From assembly GCA_027459645.1 (NCBI GenBank), contig DAIDHQ010000013.1, forward strand, positions 25,772 through 89,771: a stretch of DNA of 64,000 nucleotides, read 5' to 3'. The position numbers and the translations under genes are program-made. Source of the DNA: Vulcanimicrobiota bacterium. GTDB lineage: Bacteria > Vulcanimicrobiota > Vulcanimicrobiia > Vulcanimicrobiales > Vulcanimicrobiaceae. Shown in pieces: positions 1 through 7,506 of the stretch. Within the stretch, counting starts at the first letter, position 1. Every line of letters begins with the position of its first letter. The notes under the pieces are model-generated. The model did not search any database, was not told the DNA's origin, and worked only from the letters and a program-made list of their open reading frames with translations.

Positions 1-843
1 AACGTCGCGCGTCATGTCGCGCCAAATCTCGTCGATCGACCGGCGCTGAGCGCCGGTTAGCGGGAAGGGCAGCGCCGCTTGGAATTCGCCCATCAGCTCG
101 GAGGGAATCTTGAGCGCATCGGCATCGTGTTCGCGTTCGCGCCCCATGCGGCGCAGTTTGGCAGACGCCGCGAGCACGAGAAATTCCGAGAAGATGAACC
201 GCTCGCGCGCGCGTTGCGCCTCTTCCGGCGACGCCGGCGCGTGCACCATGCGATACGCGTCGCGCAACGAGCCGTATCCCCGGGCTTGCGAAATATCCGG
301 CGGCAACGGATCTTCTTCCGTCAGCGACAACAGTTGCGGGAGATTCTTCGCGACGACGCTCGCGATCTTGCGCGTGGTGAGTTCTTTGCTGCCGCGATAG
401 ATCGGCACCATCTCGCCGTGGTAGCTCTCCCCGTCGCGCAGTTGCGCGTAATGCGTGACGTTCACGATCGCGCCGGCAATCGTTCGCTCGACGCGCCCGC
501 GCACGAAGAGCCGCATCCCTTCGCTGAAGCGGCCTATCACGTAACGGTTGCGCCCGATCCACTTCGCGATAAATTCGCCCGCGTCGTCGTGCAGGCCGAC
601 TTCGACGATCTCGAGCCCGCGCACGCGCCGTTCCTTGACGCGCGTGACGATGCCGACCGCGTTTTCTTCGCTGGCGCCGGTCGTCCCGAGCAGTCCCGAG
701 GGCGTCGGAAAACGAAGATCGTCGTACCGAAACGGCAGGTAGTCGAGCAAATCGCGCGCGGTTTCGATGCCGAGTTCGCGAAAGAGCGGCGCGGATTTCG
801 CGCCCACACCGCTGAGCGTTCCGATGCCGGCCTCCGGCGTCAT
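1..843 (-). CDS. recG: ATP-dependent DNA helicase RecG, N-terminal part (cut by window edge)
   Basis: RecG is a double-strand DNA translocase that remodels stalled replication forks and recombination intermediates. The minus-strand reading from 843 gives MTPEAGIGTLSGVGAKSAPL (helix-hairpin-helix-like opening), then the wedge/OB-fold region (YLPFRYDDLR, VRVKER-like strands, RLFVRGRVERT), and near the edge FPLTGAQRRSIDEI, the Q-motif-like segment that precedes the helicase core. The Walker A and later helicase motifs lie beyond the window. ATG (843-841) overlaps the panE stop in an ATGA junction, so the two are translationally coupled. Family assignment comes from the order wedge domain then LTxAQ motif; confidence is good although only about 280 residues are visible. 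Confidence 0.85.
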   Translation of the reverse strand, partial: MTPEAGIGTLSGVGAKSAPLFRELGIETARDLLDYLPFRYDDLRFPTPSGLLGTTGASEENAVGIVTRVKERRVRGLEIVEVGLHDDAGEFIAKWIGRNRYVIGRFSEGMRLFVRGRVERTIAGAIVNVTHYAQLRDGESYHGEMVPIYRGSKELTTRKIASVVAKNLPQLLSLTEEDPLPPDISQARGYGSLRDAYRMVHAPASPEEAQRARERFIFSEFLVLAASAKLRRMGREREHDADALKIPSELMGEFQAALPFPLTGAQRRSIDEIWRDMTRDV

Positions 844-1784
844 GCCATAGCGCTCTCGCGCAGGCGCGCATACGCGCCGCGCAAGCGCGGCACCTCGACG
901 TTCACGCGTTCGGCGAGTTCGATGACCGCGCCCACGATGGGATCGAGCTCCAACGGACGTCCGGCTTCGAGATCTTGAAGCATCGACGTCCGCACGTCGC
1001 TCAAACGCGCGGCAAGCTGCAGGCGAGCCTCCAGATCGACCTCACCTACGAGACCGAGCGCGCGGCCGACCGCCGCCGCTTCTTCCATCAACGCGCGCAC
1101 TTCGCTTCGGACGTCGGGACGCGAAAGCATCTGATGGATCGTCATGCGGTGCAGCGCGCTGACCGGATTCAAGCCGCAGTTGTTGACGAGTTTGAGCCAC
1201 ACGGTCGCGCGAATGTTCGGATCGATTTCGGGCGTTAATTCCGCGGCGCGCATCGCGGCCGCCAATGCTTCCACGCGTGTGCTGGTGCCGCCGTTCGGCG
1301 CGCCGAGAACGTAACGCATGCCGCCGCTTTGATGAATCTTTCCAGGTTCGGCGATATGCCCCGAGACGTGCACGACCGTGGCCACGATTCGCTCGTCGGG
1401 AAAGAGCGTGCCGATCGCTCCGCCGGGATCGACAGATCGCAGCGGCGGCGTCCGCACAAACCAGAACGGCACGCCGTTTTGCAGGGTGACGATCGTTGCG
1501 TTACCGGATGCGAGCGAGCGGAGTTGCGGCACCAACTCGGGCCATTGATGCGCCTTGAAGGCGAGAAACACCGCATCGAAGCCGCCCAGCTCCCGAAGAT
1601 CGGACGAGGCGCGTACGCGCGCGGTGAAGGCGCCGAGATCGCTGCGGAGGACGGTGATGCCGTGCGTACGGATGGCGTCGAGGTGGGCGCCGCGAGCGAC
1701 GACGGCAACGTCTGCACCGGCGCGTGCGAGTGCCGCGGCGACGAAACCGCCGATTCCGCCTGCGCCCACGACCGCTATTCTCAT
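840..1784 (-). CDS. panE: 2-dehydropantoate 2-reductase
   Basis: NADPH-dependent ketopantoate reductase that makes pantoate for pantothenate/CoA synthesis. The 314-aa protein opens with the Rossmann glycine motif GAGGIGG (residues 7-13). It carries the family's lysine/asparagine catalytic block WLKLVNNCGLNPVSAL near residue 195 and the acidic LEAGRPLELDPIVGAV segment near 270, and has the usual family length. It is the upstream gene of a two-gene unit with recG. ApbA/PanE paralogues acting on other 2-keto acids cannot be excluded. Confidence 0.88.
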   Translation of the reverse strand: MRIAVVGAGGIGGFVAAALARAGADVAVVARGAHLDAIRTHGITVLRSDLGAFTARVRASSDLRELGGFDAVFLAFKAHQWPELVPQLRSLASGNATIVTLQNGVPFWFVRTPPLRSVDPGGAIGTLFPDERIVATVVHVSGHIAEPGKIHQSGGMRYVLGAPNGGTSTRVEALAAAMRAAELTPEIDPNIRATVWLKLVNNCGLNPVSALHRMTIHQMLSRPDVRSEVRALMEEAAAVGRALGLVGEVDLEARLQLAARLSDVRTSMLQDLEAGRPLELDPIVGAVIELAERVNVEVPRLRGAYARLRESAMA

Positions 1785-1797
1785 GCTGAAATCTCTG

Positions 1798-1869
1798 AGG
1801 CGACGGGCAGATTCGAACTGCCGAATGGGGCTTTTGCAGAGCCCTGCCTTACCACTTGGCTACGTCGCC
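1798..1869 (-). tRNA. tRNA-Cys (anticodon GCA)
   Basis: On the minus strand the acceptor arms GGCGACG/CGTCGCC pair. The anticodon stem GGGCT/AGCCC encloses loop CTGCAAA with anticodon GCA. The T arm GGCAGTTCGAATCTGCC is intact and the discriminator base is U, typical for tRNA-Cys. CCA is not encoded. Confidence 0.95.
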
Positions 1870-1949
1870 GCATGTCGAGTGCTTGTGCCTGATCGCACGA
1901 CACACCTTGACCACTATTTGGCGGGATTGGTTTCCCTCGCGCCGATCTG

Positions 1950-2020
1950 AGCGGGTAGTGGGAATCGAACCCACGCGTCAACCTTGGGAAGGTCGCAGGC
2001 TACCATTACATCATACCCGC
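1950..2020 (-). tRNA. tRNA-Gly (anticodon CCC)
   Basis: Minus-strand cloverleaf with acceptor GCGGGTA/TACCCGC, anticodon stem CGACC/GGTTG around loop TTCCCAA (anticodon CCC), T arm GTGGGTTCGATTCCCAC, and discriminator U. CCA is not encoded. It sits 80 bp upstream of tRNA-Cys on the same strand, so the two may be co-transcribed. Confidence 0.93.
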
Positions 2021-2083
2021 ATCCATCAGCCGCCGCCCTTTCGTTGCAGGCACATACCCGTCCTGTGTTCGAACCGTTCAAGC

Positions 2084-2875
2084 GTGACGTGGGTTTATGC
2101 CCTTCCCCTCTGGGCAGCAGGTGTTGCATTTATCGGCGGAGTCTCGGTCCTTTCGGCCGCAGGCCTGCTGCTGGTGCGCAAGCTCTACCCCAAGGGGGAC
2201 AAGATTACGCACAACGACGTCGCGGGCCCGATCATGACCACGATCGGCACGGTGCTTGCCGTACTGTTGACGTTCATGGTCGTCGCGATGTGGCAGGAGT
2301 ACGACGCCGCAGCGCAAGTGGCCTCACACGAAGCGGGCGAGCTCGCCGACGTCTATCACGATTCGTTTGCGCTGCCGGACGGCACGGGGAAGCCGATCCG
2401 AGCCGACATCTTGCGATATCTTCATCTGACGGTTTACGACGAATGGCCGCTGATGCGCAGCGGGCACTTTAGCTCGACGGCCAACGACCTTGGGCACGAC
2501 ATCGTCAATCGCGTTCAGGAGATCGTCCCAAACTCGATGGCAACGCAGAACATCCAATCCGACGCCCTGCACCACGTTCACGGCTTTCTGGACGCGCGAC
2601 GGTCGCGGCTCTTCAATAACGAGCAGTCGGTTCCGCCGCTGATTTGGACGATGATGCTGCTGGTCGCGGCCATTACGATCTCCTCTTCGTATTTCTTCCG
2701 CGTCACGAACGTGCGCGCGCACATGTTAATGTGCGTGGCGCTCGGTGCGGTGGTCGGCGCGACGTTTCTGATGATCGCCGAGCTGGATCTTCCCTTCCGC
2801 GGTCCGCTCCAAATTTCGCCCGCGGCGTTCGCCGATCAGAGCGTGAAGCTGCCGAAAGTCAACGGGCACGTCTAA
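2084..2875 (+). CDS. DUF4239-like integral membrane protein
   Basis: About 263 residues from a GTG start at 2084. Earlier in-frame starts would run through the tRNA-Gly gene and were rejected. Four membrane segments are visible: two near the N-terminus (about 5-27 and 45-68) and two near the C-terminus (about 188-207 and 215-233), separated by a hydrophilic helical domain. This 2+2 topology with a central soluble domain and HNDVAGPIMTTIGTVLAVLL resembles DUF4239/bestrophin-like proteins, whose function is not established. No clear ribosome binding site supports the start. Confidence 0.62.
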   Translation: MTWVYALPLWAAGVAFIGGVSVLSAAGLLLVRKLYPKGDKITHNDVAGPIMTTIGTVLAVLLTFMVVAMWQEYDAAAQVASHEAGELADVYHDSFALPDGTGKPIRADILRYLHLTVYDEWPLMRSGHFSSTANDLGHDIVNRVQEIVPNSMATQNIQSDALHHVHGFLDARRSRLFNNEQSVPPLIWTMMLLVAAITISSSYFFRVTNVRAHMLMCVALGAVVGATFLMIAELDLPFRGPLQISPAAFADQSVKLPKVNGHV

Positions 2876-2878
2876 GCC

Positions 2879-3502
2879 CTAGCCGTTGAGGATATTGATC
2901 GACCGCGCCAGCACGACGGCGACGGTTGCAAACGATATCAACGATTCGATCAGCATCAGCATCTTCGCCAAACGCGTCAGAGGCATCACGTCGGTCGGGC
3001 TGAACGCGAGCGCATTCGTGAACGAGACGTAGAGATAGTCGAGATAGAGCGGTTTCCACGACGGTGGTATGCTGCTCGGATTGGTATCCTTCAGCGCTAA
3101 TTGCGGAAAGAGAAAATCCGGATAGCCCGATTCCCTATCGATCTCCCAGAACCACAAGCTAAAGACGATGACGTTGGTCAGCCAAATGAGGGAACCGGCA
3201 CGTAAGAGATCGACGGCGCCGACACCATGCGCGAGCTTGCGAGCGCCGGTGAGATCTAAGATCAGCAGCACGACGGATGCAAGATTGAACACGTTCATGA
3301 TCGCGATCAGCGTCACGGAGAACGCGCGATTCAACCGAAGGTTCATGCGCCGGCCAACGAAAAGCAACGGCAAGAGCAGCACCAGCACGAGCGCCGCCAC
3401 GACCCAGTACGGCCCGAGCGTCAGCTTCTGCGGCAGCCGGGCCGATAGGAAGAGCGCCACGATGATGGCGACGGCCGCCTGGTAGCGGGAATCGAACTTC
3501 AC
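2879..3502 (-). CDS. Multi-pass membrane protein, possibly ion-channel-like
   Basis: A 207-aa protein from a GTG start, with hydrophobic segments near residues 8-25, 30-50, 57-82, 100-120 and 180-203. The segment YLYVSFTNALAFSPTDVMPL, followed by a last membrane helix containing IESLISFATVAVVLARSINIL, resembles the pore-to-inner-helix layout of two-helix potassium-channel modules, but the canonical TVGYG-type filter is absent. Function is therefore unassigned. Its 3' end faces the DUF4239 gene with only three bases between the stops. Confidence 0.55.
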   Translation of the reverse strand: MKFDSRYQAAVAIIVALFLSARLPQKLTLGPYWVVAALVLVLLLPLLFVGRRMNLRLNRAFSVTLIAIMNVFNLASVVLLILDLTGARKLAHGVGAVDLLRAGSLIWLTNVIVFSLWFWEIDRESGYPDFLFPQLALKDTNPSSIPPSWKPLYLDYLYVSFTNALAFSPTDVMPLTRLAKMLMLIESLISFATVAVVLARSINILNG

Positions 3503-3555
3503 GCCCGGCGATTTCGCCCAGCAACCTCGACGTACCGCTTCGCGTTCTAGGCGGT

Positions 3556-3906
3556 ATGGCTACCGATTTTCGAGACGGAACGTCGTTTCCGCGCCGTGGG
3601 AGGGAACCGCTCGGCGATGCCCTCTGGCTTGCGCGCGTGTTCGACAAGGCGCGCGCCGCGGCGGCGGGGACGATCCACGACTACATCTATCCGTGTCCCA
3701 TGGACAAAGGCGTGATGGAACGCTGGGGCATCACGCCCGCGGAGTTCGACGCCGCAATCAAGGATCACCAGACGGATCAGGCTATTCGCGCCTGGCTCGC
3801 CGAACGGTCCTCGCCGGATCGCGTGCGCGCGGCCAACGAATGGCTTCTCAAAGAGAAGCACGAGAATCTCGACCGACAAGACGCCGAAGAGGGAGCAGCG
3901 GTTTGA
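3556..3906 (+). CDS. DUF5069 domain protein
   Basis: A 116-aa protein matching the compact DUF5069 pattern: FPRRGREPLGDALWLARVFDKARA, then GTIHDYIYPCPMDKGVME, then a helical ITPAEFDAAIKDHQTDQAI segment. The family is small, soluble and functionally uncharacterised. Its TGA overlaps the TTG start of the following dienelactone hydrolase, so the two are translationally coupled. The GAGGGAG near its 3' end is probably the next gene's ribosome binding site. Confidence 0.7.
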   Translation: MATDFRDGTSFPRRGREPLGDALWLARVFDKARAAAAGTIHDYIYPCPMDKGVMERWGITPAEFDAAIKDHQTDQAIRAWLAERSSPDRVRAANEWLLKEKHENLDRQDAEEGAAV

Positions 3907-4592
3907 ACCAAACGATCGAATTCACCCGGCCCGACGGGAAAAAAGCGCCGGGCTATTATGTCGCGCCGGAGCACGCCGACGGCGCGCCGGGCCTGGTGCT
4001 CATCGAAGAGTGGTGGGGTGTTACCGACCACATGAAACGCCTCGCCGAACGCTTTGCGAAAAACGGATTTCGCGTGATCGTACCCGATCTCTATCGCGGC
4101 CGCACGGCTGCGGTCGGCGACGAAGCGAACCACTTGATGGAGGGGCTGGATTTCGGCGACGCCGCGACGCAAGACGTACGCGGCGCGGCGCAATATCTGC
4201 TCTCGAGCGGCTCTGCAAAAGTCGGCGTGATGGGCTTTTGCATGGGAGGCGCGCTAACGCTGCTCGCAGCGATGTACGATCCGGAATTCTCCGCTGCCGT
4301 AACCTTCTACGGTTTTCCTCCGCCCGAAGCGGGCGATCTCGGAGCGATCAAGATTCCGGTGCAAGGCCATTGGGGCGAACGCGACTCGTTCTTCGGGATG
4401 GACCGCGTCAACGATATCGAGAAGCGCTTTAAAGAAATCGGCGTACCGTACGAATTCCATCGTTACGATGCGGAGCACGGCTTCAACAATCCAAACGAAC
4501 AGGGAAACTCCGGATTAGGGCATTATCACGAAGAGCATTCGGAACGCTCCCTGCATCGCGCCAACGACTTCTTGAAGAAGCACTTGGCGTAA
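3903..4592 (+). CDS. Dienelactone hydrolase family protein
   Basis: Alpha/beta hydrolase of 229 aa. The nucleophile elbow GFCMGG places the catalytic Cys at about residue 113. The acid is in GERDSF (Asp about 160) and the histidine in AEHGFNN (about 192), completing the Cys-Asp-His triad of dienelactone hydrolases; the EEWWG segment near the oxyanion region is also typical. The TTG start at 3903 is chosen because it overlaps the upstream stop and follows GAGGGAG at proper spacing. The substrate is unknown, and no other aromatic ring-cleavage genes are nearby. Confidence 0.85.
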   Translation: MNQTIEFTRPDGKKAPGYYVAPEHADGAPGLVLIEEWWGVTDHMKRLAERFAKNGFRVIVPDLYRGRTAAVGDEANHLMEGLDFGDAATQDVRGAAQYLLSSGSAKVGVMGFCMGGALTLLAAMYDPEFSAAVTFYGFPPPEAGDLGAIKIPVQGHWGERDSFFGMDRVNDIEKRFKEIGVPYEFHRYDAEHGFNNPNEQGNSGLGHYHEEHSERSLHRANDFLKKHLA

Positions 4593-4622
4593 CGCTCTTC
4601 CCGCTTAGTGCGAGAAGAGCGT
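4592..4622. terminator. Hairpin between convergent genes
   Basis: Perfect 9-bp inverted repeat ACGCTCTTC / GAAGAGCGT with a 13-base loop, lying across the 3' ends of two convergent genes. It could end transcription from both sides. There is no clear U-tract, so the assignment is tentative. Confidence 0.4.
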
Positions 4623-5423
4623 ACCGGCGTTGACGGGGGCGCTGCGAAGCGCTCCCTGTTCCAATCCCCATTTCTTCAAAAGGCGATCGTACGTTCCGTC
4701 GGCGATGACGCCCGCGAGCGCTGCGACGATACGCGAGCGTAACTGCGCGTTGCCTTTTTTCAGCGCGATGCCGTAGGGCACGAGATCGAACTGCCGCCCG
4801 GCGACGATGTACTTGTGATCGTTGGTCTTCGCGAGGTAGGCCACCACCGGAAAGTCGGTGACGTGGACGTCGGATTTGCCGGAAGCGAAGTTTTTGAACG
4901 CGGCGTCGTCGGTTGGAAACGACATGATGTCGATCGCGCCCAGACCGAGCTGTTTGCAGCGCTTCGACTGGTCGTCCAGGGCCGCTTCTTGGGACGTACC
5001 CTTCTGCACATCGACCTTCAGGCCGCACAACGCCCCCAAATTAAAGACGTGGTGCGGATTACCGGCCGGTACCAGCATGCCGCTGCCCGCGAGCAGATAG
5101 TCGACGAAATCGACCTTTGCCTCGCGCTGACGCGTATCCGACAGTGCCGAAATCGCAAAAGCGAACGTCCCCTTTTGCACCGACGGGATTAAATCGTCGA
5201 AGGTGTGGTTCTGAATGGCGATCGGTTCGCCGAGCTTCTGCGCGATCGCATTGGCGAGATCGATATCGAATCCGCGCATCTGATGCGACGCGCCATAGAA
5301 TTCGAGCGGCGCATATGAAACGTCGGAACCCACCCTCAAATCGGTCGCAGCCGAGACGGAGAGTCCGAGAGAAAGTACACCAGCGAGCAGCAGCGCGCCC
5401 GTCTGAAAGAAACGACGGCTCAT
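4605..5423 (-). CDS. Amino-acid-type ABC transporter substrate-binding protein (family 3)
   Basis: Periplasmic binding protein of 272 aa from ATG 5423 with a Sec signal (MSRRFFQTGALLLAGVLSLG...). The family 3 signature is present: YAPLEFYGASHQMRGFDIDLANAIAQKLG early and IPSVQKGTFAFAISALSDT, where ligand-binding residues usually lie. The repeat of GTFDR-like C-terminal segment (DGTYDRLLKKWGLE) is typical. No permease or ATPase gene is adjacent, so this is an orphan receptor. The ligand is probably a polar amino acid or similar small molecule by family only. Confidence 0.83.
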   Translation of the reverse strand: MSRRFFQTGALLLAGVLSLGLSVSAATDLRVGSDVSYAPLEFYGASHQMRGFDIDLANAIAQKLGEPIAIQNHTFDDLIPSVQKGTFAFAISALSDTRQREAKVDFVDYLLAGSGMLVPAGNPHHVFNLGALCGLKVDVQKGTSQEAALDDQSKRCKQLGLGAIDIMSFPTDDAAFKNFASGKSDVHVTDFPVVAYLAKTNDHKYIVAGRQFDLVPYGIALKKGNAQLRSRIVAALAGVIADGTYDRLLKKWGLEQGALRSAPVNAGTLFSH

Positions 5424-5473
5424 GGAAGCGTTATCGGCCGTAGGCAAGCGCTTCGCCACTTGAGGAAATGAGA

Positions 5474-5549
5474 TGGTGCCAAGGGCCGGAATCGAACCGG
5501 CGACACCGCACTTTTCAGGCGCGTGCTCTACCAACTGAGCTACCTTGGC
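5474..5549 (-). tRNA. tRNA-Phe (anticodon GAA)
   Basis: Minus strand: acceptor GCCAAGG/CCTTGGC, discriminator A, encoded CCA. The anticodon stem CGCGC/GTGCG holds loop CTGAAAA (GAA). D arm AGCTCAGTTGGTAGAGC and T arm GCCGGTTCGATTCCGGC are intact. Confidence 0.96.
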
Positions 5550-5598
5550 ACGTGGCGACCGACCCTCGTTCGCGGGTGGCGCCGCGGCTCCTCTCACC

Positions 5599-6261
5599 TC
5601 ACGGGCTAAAGGTAACGGTGAAGAGATAGCTTCCACCCGTCGGCACGCAGTTGACGATTGCTGCGCTGTACGTCGACGCGCGCGCCGCCTGAAGCGCCGC
5701 CCGATCCAGCAGCATGTTCCCTGCGGATTCGAAGATCTTCGTCGCTTCAACAGCTCCGTTCGCGGCGAGCGTCACTTCGACTTTTGCCGTACCGCTTGCA
5801 CCGTCGGCACCGTCGGGCGTTTGCGCTTCCATCACGTTCATGGCCGATGCGGGGACGTTCGGGTTCGCACACGCAGGTTTCGGCGTTCCGGTCGGTGCCG
5901 CGCTTGGGGCCGACGTTGCATTCGCGATCGTGCCTGGGCCGAGGCCGGTGCCCGGGCCGCTCGTCGCGCGCGGCTCGGGCGGTACCGAGTGAGCATCGGG
6001 CCGATTGTGCGTGTGCGGAACGCGCGGACGCGGAATTGCGGCCACGGCCGTTTTCGGGGGCGCTTTCACGGGCGGCGCCGGCTTCGGTGTGGGCGTAGGC
6101 GGAGGCGGCGTAGGGACGATATCGACCGTCATGACGGGCGGCGTCGGGGCGGGTTTTGCTTCGATGGGCCGCACATTACGAGCTGCGAAGATCAACACCA
6201 AATGCAGCGCGAGCGAACCCGCGATAGCATAGGTCAGAATGCGATTGCCGTTGCGCTTCAT
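5599..6261 (-). CDS. TonB-family protein (energy transducer-like)
   Basis: A 220-aa protein built like TonB: a single N-terminal membrane anchor (ILTYAIAGSLALHLVLIFAA), a Pro/Ala/Lys-rich periplasmic linker (PTPPPPTPTPKPAPPVK), and a C-terminal domain with the TonB-type strand pattern GTAKVEVTLAANGAVEATKIFESAGN and DRAALQAARASTYSAAI. Two C-terminal cysteines (ANPN region and VNC) could form a disulfide. No ExbB/ExbD or receptor gene is near. ATG 6261 is preferred over an in-frame TTG at 6276. A general outer-surface anchor role is possible if the host lacks TonB receptors. Confidence 0.75.
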   Translation of the reverse strand: MKRNGNRILTYAIAGSLALHLVLIFAARNVRPIEAKPAPTPPVMTVDIVPTPPPPTPTPKPAPPVKAPPKTAVAAIPRPRVPHTHNRPDAHSVPPEPRATSGPGTGLGPGTIANATSAPSAAPTGTPKPACANPNVPASAMNVMEAQTPDGADGASGTAKVEVTLAANGAVEATKIFESAGNMLLDRAALQAARASTYSAAIVNCVPTGGSYLFTVTFSP

Positions 6262-6326
6262 GCACGTGCAATGCAAGAGCGCCCAAGCTTGTGACGACGC
6301 TTGCGCGTGTCACAATCGGTGTGATA

Positions 6327-6689
6327 CTACGGCTTACGAACGATGTAGACGCTTTGTCCGGGCTGTTCGATGGTAAAGACCTCGTCCGGACGCGGATCTT
6401 TCACATGCGTCGGCGTCGGCGTCGTGCCGTGGTAGCACGCGTCCCCGCTCAGGAACAGACTATACGTTCCCTTGGGAAGCGCCGCGTACTTGAAGACATA
6501 CTGTTTTTTGGACTCGATCCGCTCGCGTCCGATGGAGATCGGGCTCCCCTGGTTGCGATACGCCTTGACGTCGATCGTATAGCAAATCGACGTATTATTG
6601 TGAACGACGACCGTGCTGGCGGCGGCGGCCGCTATCGCCGAGAGGAAGGCAACGGCAAGGATCAGGGCCGAGAACGTGAGGCGCTTCAT
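6327..6689 (-). CDS. Small secreted protein of unknown function
   Basis: A 120-aa protein from ATG 6689, preceded by GGAGG seven bases upstream. A signal peptide (MKRLTFSALILAVAFLSAIA AAAAS) is followed by a beta-rich domain with two cysteines (SICYTID and DACYHG) that probably pair. No family recognised. The strong ribosome binding site and signal peptide support it as a real gene. Confidence 0.65.
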   Translation of the reverse strand: MKRLTFSALILAVAFLSAIAAAAASTVVVHNNTSICYTIDVKAYRNQGSPISIGRERIESKKQYVFKYAALPKGTYSLFLSGDACYHGTTPTPTHVKDPRPDEVFTIEQPGQSVYIVRKP

Positions 6690-6778
6690 GATCGGACCTC
6701 CGTATGGTCGCTGAGAGCCTTCGCCTAGAAGGAGCGTCCCCCCGCTCGTAAACCGCGGTATACATGCCGCATACATAA

Positions 6779-6808
6779 AGAAGAGCCCCGAACGATCGGG
6801 GCTCTTCT
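6779..6808 (-). terminator. Rho-independent terminator after tRNA-Asp/tRNA-Val
   Basis: Stem AAGAGCCCCG / CGGGGCTCTT with a short loop, followed on the minus strand by CTTTATG. It lies just downstream of tRNA-Asp and should end the two-tRNA transcript. Confidence 0.75.
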
Positions 6809-6815
6809 ATTCAAA

Positions 6816-6892
6816 TGGCGACGCTGATGGGGCTCGAACCCACGACCTCCGCCGTGACAGGGCGGCGCTCTAACCAACTGAGCTACAGCGCC
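6816..6892 (-). tRNA. tRNA-Asp (anticodon GTC)
   Basis: Minus strand: acceptor GGCGCTG/CAGCGTC (one G-U pair), discriminator G, encoded CCA. Anticodon stem CCGCC/GGCGG around CTGTCAC gives GTC. D and T arms are canonical. Confidence 0.95.
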
Positions 6893-6913
6893 ATCGCCGT
6901 TTTTCGGGACCTA

Positions 6914-6988
6914 TGGTGGGCACGGTTGGGATTGAACCAACGACCCCCCGCGTGTGAAGCGGATGCTCTCCCACTGAGCTACGCGCCC
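6914..6988 (-). tRNA. tRNA-Val (anticodon CAC)
   Basis: Minus strand: acceptor GGGCGCG/CGTGCCC, discriminator A, encoded CCA. Loop TTCACAC gives anticodon CAC. It lies 21 bp upstream of tRNA-Asp on the same strand, probably one transcript. Confidence 0.94.
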
Positions 6989-7074
6989 GAAGCCCAACCT
7001 CGATTGGACAAGGTCGGAGTTTATCCTATCGGCGGCATGTTGTCCAGCGCCTAGAGTAGAATCCCGGCCTCCGC

Positions 7075-7506
7075 ATGCTCGAAGGGTTTCCTCTCGTTTC
7101 GCGCTTCACCGTCCCGTTCGCCGACGTGGACATGATGCAACACGTGAACAACGTCGCGTACATCCGGTGGTGCGAGATGATGCGCGCCGAGTACTTCGCT
7201 CGCGTCATGCACGTGCCGATCAACAGCGAACGCGGCATGATCCAGGCCAATATCTTCTTCACCTACGAACGCGAGCTTCACTATCGGGACGCTGTGGTGA
7301 TCGGCATCAAGATCTCGCGCATCGGCAACAAGTCCTGGGATTTCGCCTACGAGATCTGGAGCGAGACCGCAAACGCGCGGGCGGCGCACGGCACGACGAC
7401 CGTCGTCGCATTCGATTTCATCAATAAGCGCACCATCGCCGTTCCGGACGAATGGCGGGATGCGATTGCCGCATTTGAAACGGGGCCGCAACAGGAGTTC
7501 ATTTGA
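7075..7506 (+). CDS. Hotdog-fold acyl-CoA thioesterase (4HBT/YbgC-like)
   Basis: A 143-aa single hotdog domain. The signature FADVDMMQHVNNVAYIRW (residues 15-32) contains the Asp and the HVNN turn of the 4-hydroxybenzoyl-CoA/YbgC thioesterase clan, which hydrolyses acyl-CoA or acyl-ACP thioesters in the cytoplasm. The stop TGA overlaps the next gene's ATG (TGATG), indicating coupled translation with the TPR protein. Substrate chain length cannot be told from sequence. Confidence 0.82.
   Translation: MLEGFPLVSRFTVPFADVDMMQHVNNVAYIRWCEMMRAEYFARVMHVPINSERGMIQANIFFTYERELHYRDAVVIGIKISRIGNKSWDFAYEIWSETANARAAHGTTTVVAFDFINKRTIAVPDEWRDAIAAFETGPQQEFI

Noticed and set aside
79..978. 299-aa plus-strand ORF over the left edge
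   Set aside because: It is antisense to recG and panE, whose translated sequences match known families; GC-rich codon bias keeps the opposite strand open.
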